A stretch of DNA of 8,588 nt from Verrucomicrobiota bacterium (GTDB taxonomy: Bacteria; Verrucomicrobiota; Verrucomicrobiia; Limisphaerales; UBA1096), in assembly GCA_015658765.1 (NCBI GenBank), contig DQOE01000366.1:1-8588 (forward strand), read 5' to 3'. Every line of letters starts with the position of its first letter. Positions within the stretch are counted from its first letter, which is position 1. A program made the translations under genes and the position numbers. This document shows positions 1 through 5,646 of the stretch, piece after piece. The notes beneath the pieces were generated by a model, which was not told the origin of the DNA, made no database searches, and worked only from the letters and a program-made list of their open reading frames with translations.

Positions 1-623
1 GCGGCGACACGGTGGCCCTGTACAAGCCGGACCCGCCGCAGGGCTTGCAGCACGACGACGCCGGTTTCGTGCCATACATTCTCGTGGACCAAGTCACCTT
101 CAGCGACACCGCGCCTTGGCCAAGCGAGGCCGACGGTTTCGGTGCCACGCTGCAGCGTGCCACCGCCAATAAGTTTGCCAACGACCCGGTCAACTGGAAG
201 GCGGCCGCACCGAACCCCGGCCGCGCCAACCGCTCGGCTGAGATGGCAGACACCGACGCCGACGGCATGCCGGACGAGTGGGAAACCGCCTTTGGCCTCG
301 ATCCCAATAACAGCAACGACGCCGACGGCGATGCCGACGGCGACGGCTTGACCAACGTCAGCGAATACCTCGCCGGGACCGATCCCAGCGATGCAGCCAG
401 TGCGTTGCGTTTGACCACCGTGAACTTGGCCAACAGCAAAATGAGTCTTGTTTTCGAGGCGTCACAGGGCCGGTTGATCGAAATCCAGTCCACCCCCGCG
501 CTTGGCCAAGCAGCGTGGAAATCGGTGCTGGAGGTCGATGTAAAAAGCGACGGCCCACAGCAGGTCGAGGTTGACCTTCCGGTCGGCGAGGCCCAGTTTT
601 TCCGGCTGCTCCTCGTGGAGTAA
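1..623 (+). CDS. C-terminal part of a secreted lamin-tail / calcium-repeat protein (5' end outside the window)
   Basis: The reading frame is open at the left edge (first full codon at base 3, reading G-D-T-V-x-x-Y-K-P) and ends with TAA at 621-623, so about 206 C-terminal residues are visible. The first ~75 residues, with 'GDTVALYKP', 'VDQVTFSDTAPWP' and a closing 'NPGRAN', match the style of lamin-tail domains, which are beta-sandwiches found in exported bacterial proteins. Bases ~249-393 encode Asp-rich type-3 calcium repeats (DTDADGMPDEWE, then DADGDADGDGLTNVSEYLAGTDP). The last ~75 residues form a beta-type module ending in 'FFRLLLVE', typical of C-termini of large secreted proteins in Verrucomicrobiota. 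No catalytic part is visible, so the function of the whole protein is unknown. It lies five bases upstream of the symporter gene and is probably cotranscribed with it. The first Met-like codon (GTG at 12) is internal and is not a real start. Confidence 0.85.
   Translation, partial: GDTVALYKPDPPQGLQHDDAGFVPYILVDQVTFSDTAPWPSEADGFGATLQRATANKFANDPVNWKAAAPNPGRANRSAEMADTDADGMPDEWETAFGLDPNNSNDADGDADGDGLTNVSEYLAGTDPSDAASALRLTTVNLANSKMSLVFEASQGRLIEIQSTPALGQAAWKSVLEVDVKSDGPQQVEVDLPVGEAQFFRLLLVE
114..125. repeat. Iterated palindrome, near copy
   Basis: CCTTGGCCAAGC, one mismatch to GCTTGGCCAAGC with an intact TTGGCCAA core. It lies inside the lamin-tail gene, encoding part of APWPSEA. Confidence 0.7.
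425..434. repeat. Iterated palindrome, core only
   Basis: CTTGGCCAAC holds the exact TTGGCCAA core (426-433) but lacks the full outer arms. It is in the lamin-tail gene, encoding NLANS. Confidence 0.5.
500..511. repeat. Iterated palindrome, exact 12-mer
   Basis: GCTTGGCCAAGC inside the lamin-tail gene, read as ALGQA. The reading frame differs from the copy at 114-125. Confidence 0.8.
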
Positions 624-628
624 CCCGA

Positions 629-2491
629 ATGGAATCCGCCCTCACCAACGCCACCAGCCAAACCAACTTCGGCACCATCGACTGGGTGATTGTCGCGGTG
701 TATCTGCTGCTCTCGGTCAGCATCGCCTTTTTCGTCAAGCGCTACGCCGGCAACATGACAAACTTCGTCAGCGCCGGGCGCGCGGTGGGCACGTGGCTGG
801 GCGTTGCCACGCTGACCGGCACCGAGATGGGCCTCATCACGGTGATGTACAGCGCGCAAAAAGGATTCACAGCCGGCTTCGCGGCGTTCCACATCGGGGT
901 TATCGCCGGCGTGGTGGCGTTGCTCATCGGCCTGACCGGCTTCATCGTCGTGCGACTGCGCGAGCACAAGGTGCTGACAATCCCCGAGTATTACGAGAAA
1001 CGTTACGGCCGCCGCACTCGTATCCTCGGCGGCGTCATGTTGGCGTTTGGCGGACTGCTGAACATGGGCCTGTTCCTCAAGGTGGGGGCGATGTTCATCG
1101 TCGGCATCACCGGCATGGACCCCGACGGCAACGCTCTCAAAGTGGTGATGGTTGTGTTGCTGGCGCTGGTGCTCGTCTACACGGTCATCGGCGGGATGAT
1201 CTCGGTGGTGATCACCGACTACATCCAGTTTGTCATCCTGTCGGTCGGCATCCTTGTGGCCGGTTGGCTAGCGATTGAGAGTGTTGGCTGGGATAATCTT
1301 TTCGAGACCGTCCGCACCCACAAGGGCGAGGCCGGTTTCAACCCGGTCGCAGCCGAGAGCAGTTTTGGTTTTGAGTATGTCGCGTGGATGTTTTTCCTCG
1401 GCATCGTGAACTGCGCGCTGTGGCCCACCGCCGTCGCCCGCGCGCTGGCCATGGAGAGCACCGCCTCGCTCAAGCGGCAGTACACGTGGTCGTCCATCTC
1501 GTTCGCCATCCGGATGATCATCCCGAACCTGCTCGGCGTCTGCGCGTTCGTGTTCGTGATGACCAAGGCGCCGGACTTGCAGCAGCTTTTCTCCCCGGCG
1601 GACGCCGATGTCGAGGCGGTGGACAATCTTTACGCCATGCCGATCTTCCTCGGGCGCATCCTGCCGGCGGGACTGATCGGGCTGATCACCGCCGCGATGA
1701 TTGCAGCCTTCATGTCCACGCACGACGGCTATCTGCTTTGCTGGAGCACAGTGATCACGCAGGACATCATCGCGCCGCTGTTCAAGGAGCGGCTCGACAA
1801 CCCGACCCGCATCAAGATCACCCGCATTCTTATCGTGCTGATCGGACTGTACATCCTTTACTGGGGCCTGTTCTACACCGGCGAGGAGGATATTTGGGAT
1901 TACATGGCCGTGACCGGCGCGATCTATTTTACCGGCGCATTTTCGCTGCTCTTCGGCGGGCTGTACTGGCACCGTGCCAGCTCGACCGGCGCGGTGCTGG
2001 CGCTGCTCGTCGGCGTCACGGCGGTGTTTGGCCTTGGCCCGGTGCAGGACTACGTTCACACATACATCCCGGGCAGCATCGCCGAGCGCAACATCACCGC
2101 CACCGACGATGAGACGATCGAGTTTGAGGCGTTCAAGGAACCGGATGAGATGGAGGAATCCTTTTACCGTGACATGGTCTTTGATTTTGTGATGACACCA
2201 TTCGAGCAGGCCAAGCCGTGGAACCGCAACGGACTGGAAGGATGGACCGCCGTGGTGCGAGGCCAAACCGGCCAAGAGCAAAAGGTCGAGGTCGCCTCAA
2301 GCTGGGCGGGTGAGGCGACGGCCAGCGCTTGGCCAGGTTTTGAGCCGAAGGCCGGCGACACGGTGTCGTTCTATAAGCCGGTTTCAAGTGCTCGGGTCGG
2401 GTTGATGACCATCGGCTTCACGCTATTTGTTTTCATCCTCGGTTCGCTGATTTTCCCGGATCGCAAACAAAAGGAGGCCGCCAATGAGTGA
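629..2491 (+). CDS. Sodium:solute symporter, SSS family, with a large hydrophilic insert before the last membrane segment
   Basis: A 620-residue inner-membrane transporter predicted to couple Na+ entry to uptake of an organic solute; the substrate cannot be read from the sequence. About 13 hydrophobic segments are visible, roughly at 17-36, 53-75, 84-110, 134-160, 171-190, 196-216, 248-270, 290-311, 337-361, 396-415, 425-446, 452-470 and 588-609. The SSS hallmark 'GGMISVVITDYIQ' lies at 188-200. The segment 'AAMIAAFMSTHDGYLL' (355-370) corresponds to the helix whose Ser/Thr pair (here S363/T364) helps bind Na+ in this family. Residues ~475-588 are a hydrophilic, acidic then beta-rich stretch separating the last two hydrophobic segments, unusual for the core family. 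The ATG at 629 follows GGAG (617-620) at 8-base spacing and sits five bases after the preceding stop, suggesting an operon. The gene overlaps the next one by 8 bases. Confidence 0.93.
   Translation: MESALTNATSQTNFGTIDWVIVAVYLLLSVSIAFFVKRYAGNMTNFVSAGRAVGTWLGVATLTGTEMGLITVMYSAQKGFTAGFAAFHIGVIAGVVALLIGLTGFIVVRLREHKVLTIPEYYEKRYGRRTRILGGVMLAFGGLLNMGLFLKVGAMFIVGITGMDPDGNALKVVMVVLLALVLVYTVIGGMISVVITDYIQFVILSVGILVAGWLAIESVGWDNLFETVRTHKGEAGFNPVAAESSFGFEYVAWMFFLGIVNCALWPTAVARALAMESTASLKRQYTWSSISFAIRMIIPNLLGVCAFVFVMTKAPDLQQLFSPADADVEAVDNLYAMPIFLGRILPAGLIGLITAAMIAAFMSTHDGYLLCWSTVITQDIIAPLFKERLDNPTRIKITRILIVLIGLYILYWGLFYTGEEDIWDYMAVTGAIYFTGAFSLLFGGLYWHRASSTGAVLALLVGVTAVFGLGPVQDYVHTYIPGSIAERNITATDDETIEFEAFKEPDEMEESFYRDMVFDFVMTPFEQAKPWNRNGLEGWTAVVRGQTGQEQKVEVASSWAGEATASAWPGFEPKAGDTVSFYKPVSSARVGLMTIGFTLFVFILGSLIFPDRKQKEAANE
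2471..2477 (+). promoter_or_regulatory. Strong ribosome binding site inside the symporter 3' end
   Basis: AAGGAGG lies 6 bases before the ATG at 2484 and within the last codons of the symporter. It is the best Shine-Dalgarno match I see in the window. It fixes the start of the downstream membrane protein and suggests translational coupling. Confidence 0.8.
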
Positions 2492-2900
2492 TGAACTGAA
2501 CGAACTATCGAGTGTGCCACCAAACACTCAATCCATGGAACCATCCGTAGAGTCACCGGTGGATCCACCTAAACTCCCACCTGTGCTGCCGTCCCGCCCT
2601 TCCAAGAAAAAAGGATCCTGGCTCTCAACCGTTATCGTCATACTGCTTTTGATGGCCGGGATCACCGCGATCGGAGTCATAATGATATTCGCCATCATGG
2701 ATAATGGATGGCCAGCAGTTTTGAGAGCCGTCGAGAAAGACGGATGGGAGTGGGTTTGGAAAGTGACCCTGATTGGCACCTGTGGGCTGTTTGCACTGCT
2801 CTCGGTGCTGGTCACCGTTGGTGGCGCGCAGGACATCCGCAAGCTGTTTCGCCGCCTCCGCGAGCAGGAGGCCTCCGGCAACCCCGATTCCGACGCCTGA
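2484..2900 (+). CDS. Small two-segment membrane protein coupled to the symporter
   Basis: A 138-residue protein I do not recognise. Residues 1-40 are Ser/Pro/Glu-rich and probably disordered. K41-K43 precede a first hydrophobic segment (~46-71), and a Trp-rich amphipathic stretch (~76-92) leads to a second (~93-113). The C-terminus is strongly basic (RKLFRRLR at 119-126) and then hydrophilic. Positive charges flank the outer ends of both segments, so both termini are predicted in the cytoplasm. The start is fixed by AAGGAGG at 2471-2477, and the ATG overlaps the symporter's TGA by 8 bases, a layout typical of proteins made together. An accessory or stabilising subunit of the symporter is a reasonable inference. 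It is longer than, and placed differently from, the known small-subunit family DUF4212 and shows no obvious similarity to it. Confidence 0.85.
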   Translation: MSDELNELSSVPPNTQSMEPSVESPVDPPKLPPVLPSRPSKKKGSWLSTVIVILLLMAGITAIGVIMIFAIMDNGWPAVLRAVEKDGWEWVWKVTLIGTCGLFALLSVLVTVGGAQDIRKLFRRLREQEASGNPDSDA

Positions 2901-2954
2901 CAGTCCTTTTGTTTTTACATCGGCCCGCACTTAGCTAACTTCAACGCAGCACCA

Positions 2955-3290
2955 ATGGAGTTAACCATCGAGACATTTCGGCAGGAGATCGACGCGGCGA
3001 TGTTGTCGTATGACCGCCACGTTGTCTGCGTCTTCAAGACGCCGGACGACTGCCTCGAGGCAATCGAGCGACTCATGCTCAAGGCGATCAAGGCCTACGA
3101 AAACCGCGTCGAGGGCATGCGCCACGGTATCGCGCTCGACAAGGAGATCACCATCATGCTCAGCCAAAGCGAGGGCGAAGCGCCCCTGTGCGGCATTTAC
3201 TTCAACCTCCACACCCCGTACAGCCGTGAGCACGGCGGACGCAACATCACGCAAACCGGGGCCAAGGCGGAAGCCAACCCGCCAAACTGA
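2955..3290 (+). CDS. Uncharacterised 111-residue soluble protein
   Basis: I do not recognise this family. It has no signal peptide or membrane segment. The first ~60 residues look helical and amphipathic (MELTIETFRQEIDAAM, DDCLEAIERLMLKAIKAYENRVEGM). They are followed by a probable beta region (KEITIMLSQSEGEAPLCGIYFNLHTPYS, about 63-90, in one unbroken stretch) and a low-complexity hydrophilic tail. The composition looks like a real protein, whereas the overlapping minus-strand frame is Val/Ala/Arg-rich shadow. No convincing Shine-Dalgarno sequence precedes the ATG. A 54-base gap separates it from the membrane-protein gene, so it may be the last gene of that unit or have its own promoter. The stop lies 6 bases from the stop of the converging lipoprotein gene, with no room for a conventional terminator between them. 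Confidence 0.75.
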   Translation: MELTIETFRQEIDAAMLSYDRHVVCVFKTPDDCLEAIERLMLKAIKAYENRVEGMRHGIALDKEITIMLSQSEGEAPLCGIYFNLHTPYSREHGGRNITQTGAKAEANPPN

Positions 3291-3296
3291 CGTCGC

Positions 3297-3635
3297 TCAC
3301 TTCAGCTTGGCCTCGTCGCCCTTCCAAATCTGCCCCTCGACAATATCCGCCACGGCGTAAGTATCCCACGCCGGGCCGGACACGCGCACTTGGCCCACCT
3401 TTTTCCCAAGCCGATAGATGGCAAATTGCTGGCCAACCGCCGGCAACCCCTGCAGGCCAAAGTCAAGCACCACGAAGTTGAGCCGTTCGTTCGTGCGCAC
3501 CACCTTGCCCTCCACGCGGAACGCCACCGGGGTGACAATCGTCCCGCCGCCCGGCTTGGGGACGTCGCCCCATCTGCCCGGCAGGACGCATCCCGCCAAG
3601 CCAAGCGCCGCGACCGCTGTCACCCACTTCAGCAC
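3297..3635 (-). CDS. Small predicted lipoprotein with an SH3-like beta domain
   Basis: About 112 residues if started at the GTG at 3635. This gives a classical lipoprotein signal: MLKWVTAVAALGLAG followed by Cys16, with lipobox L-A-G-C. It is presumably lipidated and membrane-anchored. Residues ~40-112 alternate beta strands with Gly/Pro turns (VEGKVVRTNERLNFVVLDFG, 'VGQQFAIYRLGKKVGQVRV', 'AVADIVEGQIWKGDEAKLK'), resembling the SH3-like fold of small Verrucomicrobiota envelope proteins. The function is unknown. The start is uncertain. A TTG at 3659, lying inside a CGCTTGGCCAAGCG palindrome, would give 120 residues with a longer but still plausible signal (MAKRYAAGVLKW...). Any frame extending farther upstream runs antisense to cutC and is not real. 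Divergent from cutC and convergent with the 111-residue gene. Confidence 0.72.
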   Translation of the reverse strand: MLKWVTAVAALGLAGCVLPGRWGDVPKPGGGTIVTPVAFRVEGKVVRTNERLNFVVLDFGLQGLPAVGQQFAIYRLGKKVGQVRVSGPAWDTYAVADIVEGQIWKGDEAKLK

Positions 3636-3648
3636 CCCCGCAGCATAA

Positions 3649-3662
3649 CGCTTGGCCAAGCG
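3649..3662. repeat. Iterated palindrome, exact 14-mer
   Basis: CGCTTGGCCAAGCG at the 5' end of the lipoprotein gene. It supplies the alternative TTG start at 3659. Confidence 0.8.
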
Positions 3663-3712
3663 CGTACCACGAAAAACAGTTCCGCCTTCGCGTCGGCCAG
3701 TTGCCCTGTTAC

Positions 3713-3724
3713 GCTTGGCCGAGC
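3713..3724. repeat. Iterated palindrome, near copy upstream of cutC
   Basis: GCTTGGCCGAGC, one mismatch, ends 10 bases before the cutC ATG. It is non-coding and is 52 bases from the copy at 3649-3662. Confidence 0.65.
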
Positions 3725-3734
3725 GAAATAAACC

Positions 3735-4490
3735 ATGAGTGACACACCCATTCTTGAGATTTGCATCGACTCGGTGGCATCGGCCATCGCGGCGGAACAA
3801 GGCGGCGCGGCCCGCGTCGAGCTTTGCCAAAACCTGTTCGAGGGCGGCACCACCCCAAGCGTGGGCACAGTGTACCGAACGCTGGAGCGGGTGGGCATCA
3901 AGGTCAACGCCATCATCCGGCCACGAGGCGGCGACTTCCTCTACTCCGACGATGAGTTCGCCGTGATGCAGCACGACATCGTCGCGCTCAAGGAAATGGG
4001 CATCAACGGCGTCGTCATCGGCATGCTCAACGCCGATGGCACCATCGATGTTGAGCGCTCCAGCCAACTGATCGAACTCGCCCGCCCACTCGAGGTGACC
4101 TACCACCGCGCGTTCGACGTTACCGCCGATCCGTTCCGCAGCCTCGACGACATCATCGGCCTCGGTGTCGAGCGACTGCTCACCTCCGGACAGGAGCCGT
4201 CGGTGCTCGAGGGGGTGGAGTTGATCGCCGAGCTGGTGCGCCGCGCCAGCGACGACATCATCATCATGCCCGGAGCAGGCATCACCGAGAAAAACCTGCC
4301 GCGAATCATACGCGAAACCGGAGCGAAAGAGTTTCACGTGACCGGCAGTGCGCCGGTGCTGAGTAACATGGAGTTCCGCAACGAACGCTGCTTCATGGGC
4401 AAGGCGCTGTACGCGCCGGAGTTCTCGCTAAAAGTCACCAACCCCGACAAGATCCGCAACTACATCCAGCTGCTGAACAACCGGGAGTAA
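3735..4490 (+). CDS. cutC: CutC family protein (copper homeostasis-associated TIM barrel)
   Basis: A 251-residue cytoplasmic protein matching CutC along its whole length. Family signatures are 'LEICIDS' (7-13), 'ARVELCQNLFEGGTTPS' (26-42), 'IRPRGGDFLYSDDEF' (61-75), 'YHRAFD' (123-128), 'LLTSGQ' (148-153) and 'IMPGAGI' (177-183). The length is normal. CutC proteins adopt a TIM barrel and were named for copper tolerance in Escherichia coli. Later work there traced the copper phenotype to the MicL small RNA encoded at the cutC 3' end, so the biochemical role of the protein remains unsettled. Only a weak purine-rich stretch precedes the ATG. A near copy of the local palindrome (3713-3724) lies 10 bases before the start, and an exact copy begins at the first base after the stop. 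No copper gene neighbours it here. Confidence 0.95.
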   Translation: MSDTPILEICIDSVASAIAAEQGGAARVELCQNLFEGGTTPSVGTVYRTLERVGIKVNAIIRPRGGDFLYSDDEFAVMQHDIVALKEMGINGVVIGMLNADGTIDVERSSQLIELARPLEVTYHRAFDVTADPFRSLDDIIGLGVERLLTSGQEPSVLEGVELIAELVRRASDDIIIMPGAGITEKNLPRIIRETGAKEFHVTGSAPVLSNMEFRNERCFMGKALYAPEFSLKVTNPDKIRNYIQLLNNRE

Positions 4491-4502
4491 GCTTGGCCAA
4501 GC
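4491..4502. repeat. Iterated palindrome, exact 12-mer at the cutC stop
   Basis: GCTTGGCCAAGC begins at the first base after the cutC TAA, in non-coding sequence. Confidence 0.8.
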
Positions 4503-4553
4503 GCCGGAGTGAACCGCCAACTGAGAACCGATAAACCATTTTTCGCGTTTCCA

Positions 4554-4595
4554 CCCTCATCCGGCCTGCGGCCACCTTCTCCCTGAGGGAGAAGG
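4554..4595. repeat. REP-like double inverted repeat, possible bidirectional terminator
   Basis: CCCTCATCC leads into a small hairpin GGCC-TGC-GGCC (4563-4573). This is followed by a perfect 9-bp stem, CCTTCTCCC (4575-4583) and GGGAGAAGG (4587-4595), with a TGA loop. From memory this resembles REP-type intergenic palindromes scattered in many bacterial genomes. It lies between the convergent stops of cutC and the rhomboid gene. No clear T-tract follows on either strand, so a terminator role is only possible. A 12-bp palindrome, AAGGAATTCCTT (4592-4603), overlaps its right arm. Confidence 0.65.
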
Positions 4596-4610
4596 AATTC
4601 CTTGGTTCCA

Positions 4611-4640
4611 TTCGTGTTTCTTCGCGTGAATTCGCGGTTC
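4611..4640 (+). repeat. Degenerate 10-base tandem repeat
   Basis: Three consecutive 10-base units begin with TTCG: TTCGTGTTTC, TTCGCGTGAA and TTCGCGGTTC. The tract is non-coding, between the REP-like element and the end of the rhomboid gene. Confidence 0.5.
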
Positions 4641-4658
4641 GAAGCCAAGCGGCACGGC

Positions 4659-5606
4659 TCACATCTTCGAGCGTGCCTTGTCGAGAATCTTGCGCTCGCG
4701 CTCGCTCAGGCTTTGGATTCCCTGTTCGGAAATCTTGTCAAGGATCGGATTGACCTCGCGGCTCATGAAATCCCCCTCGGCCACCTCGGCGGCATCGACC
4801 ACCCTGGGCTTGCGCCAGTTCCGGCGGTGCGTGGCCGCCGATCCCTTGGCCGAGCCGTCCGAGACGAACCGAATCCTCGGCATGCCGGGCAAAAACCGCA
4901 TCAACCCGCCATTCCGCACCAGCTTGGCCACGTAAAACGCACCGTACAACAGCCCGCCCAAGTGCGCCGCGTGAGCCACCGAATCCCCCGCCTCAGTCCG
5001 TATAGCCGCCAAAATGGAAACCATCGCAATCGCAAAACTACCCCAGAAAACCCAGTGAAGTTTCAGTCGGATTGGCAGTACGAAAAACAGAAGCAGATAC
5101 ACTTCACGATATGGGAATAACCGTGCCAGCACTCCCATGAACCCGAACACCCCCGCACTCGCCCCCACCATCGGCCCAGCAAATTGCGCCGGGAACACCG
5201 CCGCAAATCCCAGCTGAAACAGCGCCCCAACCACTCCGCTCACGAGATACAAGCCGATGATCTCCTGCCGTCCAATCGACGGCTCCAAAGCCCGACCGAT
5301 AAAAAACAGGCCAAGGCCATTCATCAACAAATGCCAAACTCCCCCATGCAAAAACTGGTAAGTGAACAATTGCATTGGAAGCAGCCAGGAAATTTGGCCC
5401 GAGTCCAACGCAAGCCACTGGCCAACGATAGACTTCTCGAACATTGGCATATGTGTAGCCAAGCTGCTGGAATCGACCATGACCTGCAGCAGGAACACCA
5501 CGACGTTGATCGTCAGCAAAATGGCCCATCCCGACCACGGCTGCTGCATCGATGGCGCACGGAACCGCGGTTCCTCCGGTCTCATGTAGGGTCGATCATC
5601 CAACAT
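4659..5606 (-). CDS. Rhomboid family intramembrane serine protease
   Basis: A polytopic membrane protease that cleaves transmembrane substrates within the bilayer. Numbered from the ATG at 5606 (315 residues), the first membrane segment is at about 26-44. The oxyanion-type motif HLLMN gives H92 and N96. The nucleophile lies in 'GASAGVFGFMG' (S150), and the catalytic His in 'HAAHLGG' (H215). The complete dyad predicts an active enzyme. After the membrane core comes a ~80-residue cytoplasmic tail ending in 'ILDKISEQGIQSLSERERKI', a C-terminal helix-rich motif seen in rhomboids of several phyla. The start is not certain. The frame opens at a TTG at 5663 inside a palindrome, overlapping the aminotransferase end, and an ATG at 5585 is also possible. 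None has a clear Shine-Dalgarno sequence. I chose 5606 because it leaves a short cytoplasmic N-terminus and a 40-base gap. It is probably cotranscribed with the two genes upstream. Confidence 0.9.
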   Translation of the reverse strand: MLDDRPYMRPEEPRFRAPSMQQPWSGWAILLTINVVVFLLQVMVDSSSLATHMPMFEKSIVGQWLALDSGQISWLLPMQLFTYQFLHGGVWHLLMNGLGLFFIGRALEPSIGRQEIIGLYLVSGVVGALFQLGFAAVFPAQFAGPMVGASAGVFGFMGVLARLFPYREVYLLLFFVLPIRLKLHWVFWGSFAIAMVSILAAIRTEAGDSVAHAAHLGGLLYGAFYVAKLVRNGGLMRFLPGMPRIRFVSDGSAKGSAATHRRNWRKPRVVDAAEVAEGDFMSREVNPILDKISEQGIQSLSERERKILDKARSKM

Positions 5607-5646
5607 CGTCGAAAGGCAGTTTAACACACACGACAACCCCGGCCAA

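Noticed and set aside
1268..2281. 337-residue minus-strand open frame inside the symporter gene
   Set aside because: Composition is His/Arg/Asp-rich with no motif, and it lies entirely antisense to a well-supported SSS transporter. It is a shadow of high GC third positions.
2867..2876. GGAGGCCTCC palindrome as a terminator
   Set aside because: It lies inside the coding sequence of the small membrane protein and has no loop or T-tract.
2484..2900. DUF4212-type symporter small subunit
   Set aside because: The protein is longer, starts with a Pro-rich tail, lies downstream of the symporter and lacks recognisable similarity.
3636..4337. Long N-terminal extension of the lipoprotein frame across cutC
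   Set aside because: It is antisense to cutC and would bury the lipoprotein signal and lipobox in mid-protein.
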